The notes beneath the pieces are model-generated. The model worked only from the letters and a program-made list of their open reading frames with translations, was not told the DNA's origin and did no database searches. From Cytobacillus oceanisediminis (GTDB lineage: Bacteria; Bacillota; Bacilli; Bacillales; Cytobacillaceae), in NCBI RefSeq assembly GCF_003182355.1, contig NZ_QGTW01000010.1:124001-188000 (forward strand): a DNA stretch of 64,000 bases. The letters run 5' to 3'. Positions 19,064 to 28,344 of this stretch are shown piece after piece (the first letter of the stretch is position 1; every line of letters starts with the position of its first letter). Position numbers and translations under genes: made by a program.

Positions 19064-20032
19064 ATGAAGAGTCTTAAAAAAATGAGCCTGTTTTTAATGC
19101 TGGCAGCTGTGATGGTATTTACTGCAGCTTGCGGCGGCGGAGATACAAATGAAGGTGCAAATGGAAACGGTGAAAATGGTGAAGAGCTAGAAGGCAGTGT
19201 TGTCATTGACGGTTCTGGTACAGTTTATCCATTTATGGCACGCATGGCCGAGAACTATATGGGAGAACAGGAAAATGTCTCTGTTGAAGTAAGCCGCTCT
19301 GGAACTTCAGCTGGCTTCAAGAAATTCCTTGCAGAAGACGGAACAGACTTTAATGATGCTTCCCGCCAAATTAAAGATGAAGAAAAGGCACAAGCAGAAG
19401 AGCTTGGCATTGATGTACAGGAAATGAAGGTTGCATTAGATGGTATAACAATTGTAATTAATAAAGAAAATGACTGGGCTACAGAGCTTACACAGCAAGA
19501 GGTTATTGATATCTTCCTTGCAAGTGCCGGCAAGAAAAAGTGGTCAGACGTTCGCCCTGACTTCCCGGATGAAGAAATCCAAACTTATGGACCGAATGAA
19601 AACCACGGTACTTACGAATTTATGTTTGAAAATATTCTGGAAGAACAAGAATTGCCTGAAAACATTAACTTGCAGCAGGATTACTCAACTCTTGTAGACC
19701 TTGTATCTAAAGATAAAAATGCAATTGGATTCTTTGGATATGGATACTACGATAGCAATAAAGACAAGTTATCCGCTGTTAAAGTTGACTTTGGCAACGG
19801 CCCTGTTGAGCCATCTTTAGACACAATTAAAGAAGACGGCGATTATGCTCCATTTACACGTCCTGTATTCACATACTTGAATACAAATATGGCTAAAGAA
19901 AAGCCGCAAGTGCTTGATTACGCTATTTATACAATGGAAAATGCACAGGATGTTGCAGCAGAGACTGGCTTTGCCCCGTTATCTGATGAAGATGTCCAAG
20001 CTTCTCTAGATGCTTTAAACGGATTAAAGTAA
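19064..20032 (+). CDS. pstS: Phosphate ABC transporter substrate-binding lipoprotein
   Basis: Captures phosphate outside the cell for the Pst importer. The 322-aa product has a signal peptide with lipobox AAC (FTAACGGG, Cys near residue 23), then a Gly/Asn/Glu-rich linker and a PBP-like domain. Phosphate-binding loops are visible: DGSGTVYP, SRSGTSAGF and DASRQIKDEE. It is the first gene of the operon, behind the PhoP boxes, with GGGGGAA before the ATG. A hairpin after it probably lowers transcription of the membrane genes relative to pstS. Confidence 0.97.
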   Translation: MKSLKKMSLFLMLAAVMVFTAACGGGDTNEGANGNGENGEELEGSVVIDGSGTVYPFMARMAENYMGEQENVSVEVSRSGTSAGFKKFLAEDGTDFNDASRQIKDEEKAQAEELGIDVQEMKVALDGITIVINKENDWATELTQQEVIDIFLASAGKKKWSDVRPDFPDEEIQTYGPNENHGTYEFMFENILEEQELPENINLQQDYSTLVDLVSKDKNAIGFFGYGYYDSNKDKLSAVKVDFGNGPVEPSLDTIKEDGDYAPFTRPVFTYLNTNMAKEKPQVLDYAIYTMENAQDVAAETGFAPLSDEDVQASLDALNGLK

Positions 20033-20055
20033 GTTTTTAAAAGTGTTGAACATGG

Positions 20056-20087
20056 GAAGATGAGAAGTTAGCCTTCTCATCTTCTTG
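20056..20087 (+). terminator. Attenuator between pstS and pstC
   Basis: GAAGATGAGAAG / CTTCTCATCTTC is a perfect 12-bp stem with a 5-base loop, followed by a weak T-run (TTGTTGG). In operons of this kind such a hairpin makes the binding protein more abundant than the permease. Confidence 0.65.
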
Positions 20088-20176
20088 TTGGTGTTAAATG
20101 TTAATTTGGGTTTCCCTTGGGTAATATAAGCTAAAGAGTTCTTCCTTGGATGAGAAGGATGAAAGGGGTTTTACAC

Positions 20177-21133
20177 TTGGCAAAAAGCGCTGTTCACGAC
20201 AACAACAAAAAGTTGAATGTACGTGAAATCATACAGGAAAAGAAAAAATCTCGAAGCGTTAATAACGTTACGGAAAAATTAATACCTAAAATTCTATTTG
20301 GAATAGCAGCTATTTCTGTACTAACAACTATTGGAATTGTACTTACTTTACTAACGGAAACAATCGCCTTTTTTAAAGACGTTCCTATTATAGATTTCTT
20401 TACAGGCACAAAATTAAAGCCATTAGGGGAAAATGCAGTCTTTGGAGTGCTGCCGCTGTTGACTGGTACAATTATTTCATCTGCAATTGCCATGCTGGTA
20501 GCCATCCCGATTGGACTGATGACCGCTATTTTCTTAAGTGAATATGCGTCAGAAAAATTACGAAGAATTTTAAAGCCTCTTCTAGAGATACTGGCAGGTA
20601 TTCCTACTATCGTTTATGGATTTTTTGCCTTTACATTTGTAACGCCAATATTAAGATCCATTATTCCTGGCCTCGAACCAACTAATATTCTAAGCCCTGG
20701 GATTGTAATGGGGATCATGATCATCCCGATGGTAGCTTCGTTATCTGAAGATGCGATGAGTTCAGTGCCAAATGCTATGAGAGAAGGTGCTCTTGCATTG
20801 GGTGCTACGAAGCTTGAAGTAACCTGGAAAGTAGTGGTTCCAGCAGCGATTTCAGGTATTATAGCTTCCTTTGTACTCGGAATTTCGAGGGCAATTGGAG
20901 AAACTATGATCGTAACCATTGCAAGCGGAAGTTCGAAAAACTTTACCTTTGACGTGACTCAATCCATGCAGACAATGACTGCTTATATAGTAGAAGTAAC
21001 AGGCGGAGAAGCAGCAGCAGGTACAACTTTGTATTACAGCCTTTATGCAGTTGCGATGACATTGTTTGTATTTACGTTAATTATGAATCTTTTCGCTCAG
21101 TATATCTCTCGCAGGTTCAGGGAGGAATATTAA
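20177..21133 (+). CDS. pstC: Phosphate ABC transporter permease PstC
   Basis: One of two membrane subunits of the phosphate importer. The 318-aa product has six helices and the coupling loop EGALALGATKLEVTWKVVVPAAISGI with the EAA-type motif, followed by SRAIGETM. I chose TTG 20177 because AAAGGGG lies 8 bases upstream; GTG 20150 and ATG 20159 lie upstream in the same frame with weaker sites. It precedes pstA by one base. Confidence 0.93.
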   Translation: MAKSAVHDNNKKLNVREIIQEKKKSRSVNNVTEKLIPKILFGIAAISVLTTIGIVLTLLTETIAFFKDVPIIDFFTGTKLKPLGENAVFGVLPLLTGTIISSAIAMLVAIPIGLMTAIFLSEYASEKLRRILKPLLEILAGIPTIVYGFFAFTFVTPILRSIIPGLEPTNILSPGIVMGIMIIPMVASLSEDAMSSVPNAMREGALALGATKLEVTWKVVVPAAISGIIASFVLGISRAIGETMIVTIASGSSKNFTFDVTQSMQTMTAYIVEVTGGEAAAGTTLYYSLYAVAMTLFVFTLIMNLFAQYISRRFREEY

Positions 21134-21134
21134 T

Positions 21135-22019
21135 ATGAAGTACGTTGACTCAACTCAAGTGCATAAAAAAATGGGCAGCCGCCTTTTTGCCAATAACCTG
21201 GCAAAAACTCTGTTCTTTTTGGCAACATTATTTGGCCTTGTTGTATTAGTTGTTTTGATTTATAGGGTCATTGCAGATGGATTAGGGTGGATTAATATTG
21301 ATTTCTTGACGAATAGACTATCAACCGATCCAGAAAGAGCGGGAATCTGGGGAGCTATAACGGGAACTTTATGGCTCATGCTGGTTGTTGCTCCCGTAAC
21401 GATGATTTTAGGAGTAGGTACAGCTATTTATCTTGAAGAATACGCCGCTAAGGGACGTATTTCCTCATTTATTAAAACAAATATCTCCAACTTGGCAGGT
21501 GTTCCATCCGTTGTTTTTGGTATTCTTGGATTAACTGTTTTCGCAAGGGCATTGGATTTGGGTTCTGTAGTACTTGCAGGCGGCTTGACTATGGCGCTGC
21601 TCGTTCTTCCAGTTGTTGTAGTTGCCAGCCAGGAAGCAATCCGGGCTGTGCCTCAATTTCTAAGGGAAGCATCTTATGGAATGGGCGCTACAAAGTGGCA
21701 GACTATTAAGAATGTAGTTCTTCCCGCGTCTTTGCCGGGAATTCTTACAGGAGTCATTCTTGCGTTATCCCGTGCAATTGGTGAAACAGCACCGCTGGTC
21801 GTAATCGGTATACCGGCATTGTTAATTCCTGTTCCGGACGGAGTCTTTGACAAATTTACCATTTTGCCGGTGCAGATTTATTATTGGACAATTGACTCGG
21901 CCCTTGTAGCTGAATACGCAAACCTTGCAGCCGCGACAATCGTTATTCTATTAATTGTTTTGTTCGCGATGAACTCAATTGCCATTTTGATTCGGAATAA
22001 ATTTCAAAAAAGATTTTAG
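21135..22019 (+). CDS. pstA: Phosphate ABC transporter permease PstA
   Basis: Second membrane subunit of the Pst importer. The 294-aa product has six helices, the EAA-type loop REASYGMGATKWQTIKNVVLPASLPGI and the following SRAIGETAPLVVIG. The ribosome site GGGAGGAA lies inside the end of pstC, so the two are tightly coupled. Confidence 0.95.
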   Translation: MKYVDSTQVHKKMGSRLFANNLAKTLFFLATLFGLVVLVVLIYRVIADGLGWINIDFLTNRLSTDPERAGIWGAITGTLWLMLVVAPVTMILGVGTAIYLEEYAAKGRISSFIKTNISNLAGVPSVVFGILGLTVFARALDLGSVVLAGGLTMALLVLPVVVVASQEAIRAVPQFLREASYGMGATKWQTIKNVVLPASLPGILTGVILALSRAIGETAPLVVIGIPALLIPVPDGVFDKFTILPVQIYYWTIDSALVAEYANLAAATIVILLIVLFAMNSIAILIRNKFQKRF

Positions 22020-22037
22020 TCTGGGAGGGTTTAAAGA

Positions 22038-22865
22038 ATGCCTGTAATGACAGAAAAAGCAAATCCAAATGTAAAAACAGATAAACTAAACGCAGGAACA
22101 AAAGAAAACAAGAAGGTTGTTTATAATACGAAGGACCTTAACTTGTGGTATGGGGAAGGCCATGCTCTAAAGAATATTAATTTGGCTATTAATGAGAATG
22201 AAGTAACAGCCATTATTGGACCTTCAGGCTGCGGTAAATCAACCTATATTAAAACGTTAAACCGGATGGTTGAATTAGTGCCTTCTGTAAAGATATCCGG
22301 AGAAATTTTATACCGTGAACGAAATATCCTTGATAAATCGTTTAAAGTGGAAGACTTAAGAACAAGTGTCGGCATGGTTTTCCAAAAGCCAAATCCGTTT
22401 CCTAAATCCATTTATGAAAATGTAGCATATGGTCCAAAAATTCACGGAATTCGCGATAAGAAAACCCTTGATGAGATTGTTGAAAAAAGCTTAAGGGGCG
22501 CAGCAATCTGGGATGAAGTAAAGGATCGTTTAAACCAGAATGCATACGGCCTATCTGGCGGTCAGCAGCAGCGCCTTTGCATTGCTCGCTGCTTGGCGAT
22601 TGAACCGGATGTCATCCTAATGGATGAGCCAACATCTGCCCTTGACCCAATTTCGACGTTAAAGGTAGAAGAGCTTGTGCAAGAACTAAAAGAAGAATTT
22701 AGCATCATAATCGTTACACATAACATGCAGCAGGCTGCCCGTATCTCTGACAAGACAGCATTCTTCTTAAACGGTGAAGTGATCGAGTTTGCCGAAACAG
22801 ACAGGATCTTCTCAACCCCTTCAGACAAACGAACTGAAGATTATATCACAGGACGATTCGGCTAA
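22038..22865 (+). CDS. pstB: Phosphate ABC transporter ATP-binding protein
   Basis: ATPase of the Pst importer. The 275-aa product has Walker [10 protein letters not shown], signature LSGGQQQR, Walker [13 protein letters not shown] and the switch THNMQQA. The family-specific [16 protein letters not shown] and [21 protein letters not shown] are present. The first 25 residues are a polar extension before the ABC core. GGGAGGG precedes the ATG. Only one pstB is present here, whereas B. subtilis has two in the operon. Confidence 0.96.
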   Translation: MPVMTEKANPNVKTDKLNAGTKENKKVVYNTKDLNLWYGEGHALKNINLAINENEVTAIIGPSGCGKSTYIKTLNRMVELVPSVKISGEILYRERNILDKSFKVEDLRTSVGMVFQKPNPFPKSIYENVAYGPKIHGIRDKKTLDEIVEKSLRGAAIWDEVKDRLNQNAYGLSGGQQQRLCIARCLAIEPDVILMDEPTSALDPISTLKVEELVQELKEEFSIIIVTHNMQQAARISDKTAFFLNGEVIEFAETDRIFSTPSDKRTEDYITGRFG

Positions 22866-22926
22866 TTTCTTAAGCGTAAAATCATTGAAAATTAATTCAT
22901 ATCGAATAGGATGAAGGGGGATAAAA

Positions 22927-23589
22927 ATGATGGCAGTACGCGAAAGGTTTGAATATGATTTGCAGGAGCTGCAAAAGAAACTTCTTGAAATTGGAAACTT
23001 TGCTGAAGAGGCCCTGCATAAAGCGATTGAAGCACTTGAAACTCAAAATATTGAATTGGCTCTTGAAATTATGGATGACGATTCCCAGGCAGATCTGCTG
23101 TACGAGGAAATTAATGATTTGGCTATTCTTCTAATTGCCAAACAGCAGCCTGTTGCGATCGACCTCCGCCGCATTATCGTGGCCATTAAAATTGCAACAG
23201 ATATAGAGAGAATTGCCGATTTTGCAGTTAACATTGCGAAGTCGACAATCCGAATCGGCTCAGAACCGCTTATAAAGCCGATTGAGCATATCAAGCAAAT
23301 GCATAAGATCTCGACAGAAATGCTTCGCATGTCTTTGGAAGCTTTCAATGATGAGGATATAAATAAAGCCAAAAAAGTAGCGGATATGGATGATCAGGTA
23401 GATGACTTATATGGTGAGACAATAAAGGAATTGCTGCAAATCAATCTGCAAAAGCCTGAGTTTTTGCCGCAGATTACTCAGCTTTCATTTGTTTGCCGGT
23501 ATTTGGAAAGAGCTGCAGACCATGTAACCAATATATCAGAACATATTTTCTACCTGGTCAAAGGCCGGCAATATGATTTAAATAACTAA
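22927..23589 (+). CDS. phoU: Phosphate signalling protein PhoU
   Basis: Links Pst transport to phosphate signalling and limits uptake. The 220-aa product is two three-helix repeats, each with a metal-binding DIERIADFAVNIAK-like motif; the second copy reads YLERAADHVTNISEH. The ATG pair at 22927/22930 follows AAGGGGGAT. It is the last gene of the pst operon; B. subtilis itself lacks phoU here, but many Bacillaceae have it. Confidence 0.95.
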   Translation: MMAVRERFEYDLQELQKKLLEIGNFAEEALHKAIEALETQNIELALEIMDDDSQADLLYEEINDLAILLIAKQQPVAIDLRRIIVAIKIATDIERIADFAVNIAKSTIRIGSEPLIKPIEHIKQMHKISTEMLRMSLEAFNDEDINKAKKVADMDDQVDDLYGETIKELLQINLQKPEFLPQITQLSFVCRYLERAADHVTNISEHIFYLVKGRQYDLNN

Positions 23590-23592
23590 ACA

Positions 23593-23630
23593 AAAAAGCT
23601 AAAAGGAGGCAATTCCTTTTAGCTTTTTGT
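23593..23630. terminator. Bidirectional terminator after phoU
   Basis: AAAAAGCTAAAAGGA / TCCTTTTAGCTTTTT stem; it ends both phoU and the convergent YqzC-like gene. Confidence 0.85.
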
Positions 23631-24092
23631 TATTGTTTTTGCAATATCTTTATAGCTCATCTGATTTGTTAATTCAAACGTGCCAAGCTGTATTTTTTTG
23701 CTAAAGCCGTATTCCTCCAGATAAACTCCAAACTCGGCAGCATCATCTACGATGTTTTCCTTTTCAAGCTGTTCCGCTATTTCTCCGGGGGTCATGCCGC
23801 TTGCAATTTCGAGCTGATAGGCTTTCGGAGATTCTGAGTGCTGCTTTTCAGTTTGTTCCTCACTGCGGGCCGCTGTTTCCTTGGAATCCTCATGTAGTGG
23901 CTCCTTCAAACTTGCATGCTCTTTTTCTGTCAATATAATATAACCTTCACGTATTAAAAATTCCTTTGCAGATGATTCATCCAATTTTGCATTTTCCGGC
24001 AGATCATTCGGATTTAAAAAATATGCAGAACCCATAATCAAAACCGAAATCAATATTCCAAAAGCAAATGCCCGGGTGTTCCTCTTATTCAT
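23619..24092 (-). CDS. yqzC: MltG-N-like membrane-anchored protein (YqzC-like)
   Basis: The 157-aa product has one N-terminal membrane helix (AFAFGILISVLIMGSAYFL), a Glu/Ser-rich spacer and a C-terminal part with IASGMTPGEIAEQLEKENIVDDAAEFGVYLEEYGFSKKIQLGTFEL. The last part resembles the LysM-like region of MltG (YceG) proteins but lacks the catalytic domain. It follows the YqzD-like gene with an 8-base overlap, so they form a pair. Function unknown. Confidence 0.72.
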   Translation of the reverse strand: MNKRNTRAFAFGILISVLIMGSAYFLNPNDLPENAKLDESSAKEFLIREGYIILTEKEHASLKEPLHEDSKETAARSEEQTEKQHSESPKAYQLEIASGMTPGEIAEQLEKENIVDDAAEFGVYLEEYGFSKKIQLGTFELTNQMSYKDIAKTITKS

Positions 24093-24477
24093 AGCTCTGG
24101 CCTCTAAACATCATTTCAGTTTGAATTGCTTTAACTTCTTGAGGGGAAAGTGAAGATTGTCTCGCGATTTGGTCAACGGATAACCCTTGCTGGGTAAGCA
24201 GCACTACCTGGTTCTTTATTATTTCATGTACTTCCTTTTTCTCAATGGACGGAGGAGTGCTTTTAACAGGGAATGGCGGCTGGAAACTATCGTCCGCTAG
24301 CAGAAGTTCCTCCTCCAAAACCTTTAGCTTCTGCTTGATCTGGTACATTTCCTGAATCTGCTGAATGGATATTTGATCTATTTCTTCCCGTATTTCTTTG
24401 TAAGGATCTTTTAAAAATATCGAAATAAAGAATAAAGCAATAGATATTCCCAACAGTGCCAACATGATGTATTCCAA
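24085..24477 (-). CDS. yqzD: Small anchored coiled-coil protein (YqzD-like)
   Basis: The 130-aa product has one N-terminal membrane helix (IMLALLGISIALFFISIFL), a coiled-coil stretch (REEIDQISIQQIQEMYQIKQKLKVLEEEL) and a C-terminal helix-turn-helix-like end (LLTQQGLSVDQIARQSSLSPQEVKAIQTEM). I chose TTG 24477 because GAGGTGAC lies 6 bases upstream. The frame opening at 24594 has no ribosome site. Function unknown; the pair matches yqzD-yqzC of B. subtilis. Confidence 0.68.
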   Translation of the reverse strand: MEYIMLALLGISIALFFISIFLKDPYKEIREEIDQISIQQIQEMYQIKQKLKVLEEELLLADDSFQPPFPVKSTPPSIEKKEVHEIIKNQVVLLTQQGLSVDQIARQSSLSPQEVKAIQTEMMFRGQSYE

Positions 24478-24826
24478 AAAAGTCACCTCATATTCATTTG
24501 AACAGAAACATTTTATCATCATTGGCGACAAATTTCGATAATCAATCCAAAATCTTGGAAAAATAAAGTTTTTTTGTCGTTGTTTACCGGACAAAACTGT
24601 CGAAACGCCGCCTTAAAACACTCGTAAAAATTTTTTCCGCTCCGATACTTCTGCTATATAGGCTCTCGCAATAAGCGACAATTTCCGTTCATTGTAGCAA
24701 GCCTGTTTCAATGCTAACATTAAGTTATAAAAAAAGTCATAAAATTTCGCCTTTGTTCATATATTCCATTTTTCTAAAATAAATAATGCTTAATGAGATA
24801 GAAAATTGAAAACAAGAGGTGCCGGT

Positions 24827-25468
24827 ATGATAGATGAAATTATTAAGCTGCGCAGGAGGGGCCTTTCGTTCCGCAAAATTGCCCGCGAGCTTGATACGAC
24901 GGTGGGCAAGGTGCAATACCAATGGACGAAGCTGGTTCAAAACAAAGCAAAACGCAGCAGCGAAGAGCCGTTTCAAATCAATTCTCCTAATCAGGGTACG
25001 GATAAAAAGAATGATTCTATCATCGAAGATAAGATTAACCTTACTCGCATAGCAGATGAAAAGATTAAGGTGGATTGGAAGCTTTCTATTTATAAAGAAA
25101 ATATGGTTGCACAGTATTTTAATAGGCCCATCTCCTCTTGGAGAAAGGCTTTGCGAATCTATGATGTAACAGGAGTTATTTTTGACGGTGGAAATGCCCA
25201 GAGCGACCATGAAGTGGTTCTCCAAGAACATCATACGGAATGGATCTTCAAAGGATTAAAATCTAACAGGGTCTACTGTATAGAAATGGGAATGAAGCTT
25301 ACAGAAAATATCTTCTTCCCTTTGCTCCGTTCAGATGCTTTGTATTCATCGGAAACAGGATTTGAGAATATCTCGAGGCCCCAAGAGCAAATCCAGAAGG
25401 CAGCAGAATGGACAGAAAGCGTGAGTACATACACATATTATGAAACTGTAAGTGAAGGAGAAGGATAA
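24827..25468 (+). CDS. DUF4912 protein with N-terminal helix-turn-helix
   Basis: The 213-aa product starts with a resolvase-like helix-turn-helix (MIDEIIKLRRRGLSFRKIARELDTTVGKVQYQW). A DUF4912 domain follows from about residue 80 (WRKALRIYDVTGV ... EWIFKGLKSNRVYCIEMG). The function is not known. It lies 3 bases before a glycosyltransferase gene with its own ribosome site, so both are probably one unit; a role with an envelope or storage glycan is an inference. ATG 24827 has AGAGGTG upstream. Confidence 0.75.
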   Translation: MIDEIIKLRRRGLSFRKIARELDTTVGKVQYQWTKLVQNKAKRSSEEPFQINSPNQGTDKKNDSIIEDKINLTRIADEKIKVDWKLSIYKENMVAQYFNRPISSWRKALRIYDVTGVIFDGGNAQSDHEVVLQEHHTEWIFKGLKSNRVYCIEMGMKLTENIFFPLLRSDALYSSETGFENISRPQEQIQKAAEWTESVSTYTYYETVSEGEG

Positions 25469-25471
25469 ACC

Positions 25472-26710
25472 ATGAATAAACCAATTACTGCCGAACCTAA
25501 AGAATATGTGCAGAATAATGGGATGCCAAAAATCCTTCTCCTTACGTGGGAATATCCGCCCAATGTAGTGGGCGGCTTATCAAGACATGTACACGGGCTA
25601 GCTGGAGGGTTGAATCAAAAGGGTTACGAAGTACATGTCCTGACTGCAAACCCAGGTAACCTTCCAAGCTATGAAAATAATGAGAGAACTCAGGTTCATC
25701 GTGTCAGTCCGCTTAAAGAAAAGGACCCAAACTTTCTGCACTGGATATTGGGTTTGAATCTGGCAATGGAGCAAAAAGCAAGGGAGCTGTCATCCTATCA
25801 TGATTTCGAGCTAATCCATGCCCATGACTGGCTTGTAGGAGCCTGCGGACTATCATTAAAGGAGAGCCTTAAACTTCCTTTAATCACGACCATCCATGCC
25901 ACAGAGTATGGAAGGAATAATGGAATTTACACGGAGCTTCAAAAATTTATACACGAAAAAGAAGAGCAGCTGGTGAACGGCTCAGATCGAGTGATTGTTT
26001 GCAGTGATTATATGAAGGAAGAATTGATTCAGCAATTTGCTATCAGCAGTGACAAAATGGCAGTTATAGCTAATGGGATTAACAAAGAAGTTCGATTGGA
26101 GAATCCTCAAATCGTACTTGCAGGCCTTCCAGTAAGGGATAGCGGCAGGCTGATTTTCTCTATTGGCCGAATGGTAAAAGAAAAAGGCTTTGATACCTTG
26201 ATTGAGTCTGCAGACACGATGAAAGAAAGGTTTCCGGATGTTTATTTTATCATAGCGGGAAAAGGGCCAATGCTTGAGACATATAGGAAAAGAACCAAAG
26301 AATTGAAATTGGAGAGTCTCATCCATTTCCCGGGTTTTATAAATGACATGCAGCGTTCGGCTTTATTCCGTATGTGTACTCTTGCAGTTTTTCCAAGTTA
26401 TTATGAGCCTTTTGGGATTGTTGCACTTGAAGCGATGATATCGGGCAAACCTGCAGTAGTCTCCAACACCGGTGGCTTGAAAGGGATTGTGAAGCATGGT
26501 TATTCAGGGCTGCTCATGACTCCAGGTGATCCATCCAGTTTTGCCGAACAGGCCGCTCATCTGTTGGAAAATGAGAATATAGCCAAAACGATTGGGGCCA
26601 ATGGAAAAAAGGTAGCTGAAAGTCTGTTCAGCTGGGGACGTATTGCGGAAGAAACCAAAAGAGTTTTTGAAGAGACACTAATCAGCCAGAAACTTGAAGA
26701 TCTGGTATGA
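25472..26710 (+). CDS. yqgM: Family 4 glycosyltransferase (YqgM-like)
   Basis: Transfers a sugar from a nucleotide donor to an unknown acceptor. The 412-aa GT-B product has the N-terminal loop LLTWEYPPNVVGGLSRHVHGL, HAHDWLVG, and the C-terminal donor site with SIGRMVKEKGFDTL and the Ex7E motif EPFGIVALE. The start MNKPITAEPKEYVQNNGMPKILLLTWEYPP resembles starch/glycogen-synthase-like members. The stop overlaps the next frame (ATGA). Confidence 0.88.
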   Translation: MNKPITAEPKEYVQNNGMPKILLLTWEYPPNVVGGLSRHVHGLAGGLNQKGYEVHVLTANPGNLPSYENNERTQVHRVSPLKEKDPNFLHWILGLNLAMEQKARELSSYHDFELIHAHDWLVGACGLSLKESLKLPLITTIHATEYGRNNGIYTELQKFIHEKEEQLVNGSDRVIVCSDYMKEELIQQFAISSDKMAVIANGINKEVRLENPQIVLAGLPVRDSGRLIFSIGRMVKEKGFDTLIESADTMKERFPDVYFIIAGKGPMLETYRKRTKELKLESLIHFPGFINDMQRSALFRMCTLAVFPSYYEPFGIVALEAMISGKPAVVSNTGGLKGIVKHGYSGLLMTPGDPSSFAEQAAHLLENENIAKTIGANGKKVAESLFSWGRIAEETKRVFEETLISQKLEDLV

Positions 26711-26805
26711 CATTTGCAGTTTGCAAAACCTGTGTTAATTTAATACTGCCAAGCCATTTGGATACCCGCTGGACTTCAAAATACGATAGAAAAAGGTGCA
26801 TGGAG

Positions 26806-27435
26806 ATGAACACATTAAACTGGATCAGATCTGATGTTTATGAAGAAATGGAGCAAGCGGCAAAAGGGAAGCTGAGAATGATTCCGGGATTATGGATAGA
26901 TGGGAAAACCTATTGGATGGAGAATGGGTTTAAAGAATTATTTCCGGAAGAAAATATTTCTGTCCATGTAAAGCGGGATAATGTCCATTCCAAAATTTCT
27001 TTTTTCAGAAGTTATATTACCAATCATGATGATAAGCCACGTAATGTGAAGCTTTTAATACAGCATAAACATGAATATTCTTCTCGTGAACATTTCTCAT
27101 TTATTTCTCCTGCAGAAAATGTCATTTTCCATATGGCTGATTCAAAAGTATTTTTGGTTAACGGGCAATTGAACGGAAAGAAAATGGCGGAATGCTCGAT
27201 TCAGCCATATTGGAATTTATATAGTGATCAAATTTGGAAGTGCAGAAATAAAGGTATTCTAAGGTACCACCCAATGGTCAAGGGAAATGCCATAAGCATA
27301 TTTGTCTTCAATGTTGGGTTTGAAGGCAAAGGAACAGTTGAAGCAGAGTCGTGGATTGTGAGCGGTGACAGTAAATCAGAGCTTCTTCGGTATAACCAGT
27401 TACTTTTAAAAAAACGTACTAGCATTTCGATTTAA
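26806..27435 (+). CDS. Uncharacterised protein after the glycosyltransferase
   Basis: The 209-aa soluble product starts MNTLNWIRSDVYEEMEQAAKGKLRM. The rest is beta-rich (SFFRSYITNHDDKPRNVKLLIQHKHEYSSREHFSFISP, GFEGKGTVEAESWIV). I do not recognise a family. I chose ATG 26806 behind AAAGGTGC. The frame is open further upstream to 26707, where it would overlap the glycosyltransferase stop; that longer form would start MTFAVCKTCVNLIL and is less likely. Probably in one unit with the two genes before it. Confidence 0.6.
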   Translation: MNTLNWIRSDVYEEMEQAAKGKLRMIPGLWIDGKTYWMENGFKELFPEENISVHVKRDNVHSKISFFRSYITNHDDKPRNVKLLIQHKHEYSSREHFSFISPAENVIFHMADSKVFLVNGQLNGKKMAECSIQPYWNLYSDQIWKCRNKGILRYHPMVKGNAISIFVFNVGFEGKGTVEAESWIVSGDSKSELLRYNQLLLKKRTSISI

Positions 27436-27499
27436 AAAATGATATTATAGAAAAGTCGTATGAACGAACTAGTTTGAACATAGTTTGGAGGGAAATTAC

Positions 27500-27649
27500 A
27501 TGCGTGTGAACATTACGTTAGCTTGCACAGAATGTGGAGATCGTAACTATATTTCTAAAAAAAATAAACGAAATAATCCAGATCGTCTTGAGCTTAAAAA
27601 ATATTGCCCAAGAGATAAGCGTTCGACTACACATCGCGAAACAAAATAA
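27500..27649 (+). CDS. rpmG: 50S ribosomal protein L33
   Basis: A 49-aa ribosomal protein, [20 protein letters not shown] and so on, ending [17 protein letters not shown]. It closely matches the B. subtilis rpmGA product, which lies at the same place. One CxxC pair (C9, C12) is present, but the second pair is reduced to a single Cys (YCPRD). It is too short to be found by simple length cut-offs. A GGAGGG site precedes ATG 27500. Confidence 0.95.
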   Translation: MRVNITLACTECGDRNYISKKNKRNNPDRLELKKYCPRDKRSTTHRETK

Positions 27650-27678
27650 GCGGTAGGATGACTCCTACTGCTTTTTTT
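27649..27678 (+). terminator. Terminator after rpmG
   Basis: AGCGGTAGGA / TCCTACTGCT stem followed by a run of seven T. Confidence 0.85.
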
Positions 27679-27768
27679 GTTGATTTTTTTTAATGGGTAT
27701 ACTTACCTTTATTGGCTAAATTGTACGGAAGCTGCTTGTCATAAATTTGTCTGTTGGAGGTTTATAAA

Positions 27769-28344
27769 TTGGAAGCAGAAAAGAAGGTTCTTCGAAATGA
27801 AATGCTGAAAAGGCTAAAAATATTGGCCAAGCCAGAGTATGAACATCGCTCTTATGCGATAGCACGGAAACTCTATCAAAATCCTTTGTGGCTTCAGGCA
27901 AAAACGATAGGAATTACAGTTTCAAATCCGCCGGAGGCTGATACTTGGCAAATCATCAGAAAAGCTTGGGAGGAAGGAAAAAGAGTTGCTGTTCCCAAGT
28001 GCTTACCCAAAACAAAGGAATTGGTATTCAGAAGTTTGGAACGGTTCAGTGACCTGGAGTCAGTATACTATGGCTTATGGGAGCCGATTGAAGAAAAAAC
28101 TGAAGAAATTCCGCGAGAAAAAATCGATACTTTAATTGTTCCGGGAGTGGCCTATATAAAAAATGGTTATCGCCTTGGCTTCGGGGGAGGGTATTATGAT
28201 CGTTACCTTGAGAGCTACAAAGGCCATACACTATCATTGGCATTTGACTTTCAAGTGATTAAGAGCCTTCCGGTTGAAGATCATGATCGGCCGGTGGAAA
28301 TGATTATTACAGATGAGCAGGTATGGAAAACGAACCATGCTTGA
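27769..28344 (+). CDS. yqgN: 5-formyltetrahydrofolate cyclo-ligase (YqgN)
   Basis: Converts 5-formyl-THF to 5,10-methenyl-THF with ATP. The 191-aa product starts MEAEKKVLRNEMLKRL and has the family end motif IVPGVAYIKNGYRLGFGGGYYDRYL. I chose TTG 27769 because GGAGG lies 8 bases upstream. Its end overlaps the start of the DUF92 gene, so the pair is probably translated together. Confidence 0.9.
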   Translation: MEAEKKVLRNEMLKRLKILAKPEYEHRSYAIARKLYQNPLWLQAKTIGITVSNPPEADTWQIIRKAWEEGKRVAVPKCLPKTKELVFRSLERFSDLESVYYGLWEPIEEKTEEIPREKIDTLIVPGVAYIKNGYRLGFGGGYYDRYLESYKGHTLSLAFDFQVIKSLPVEDHDRPVEMIITDEQVWKTNHA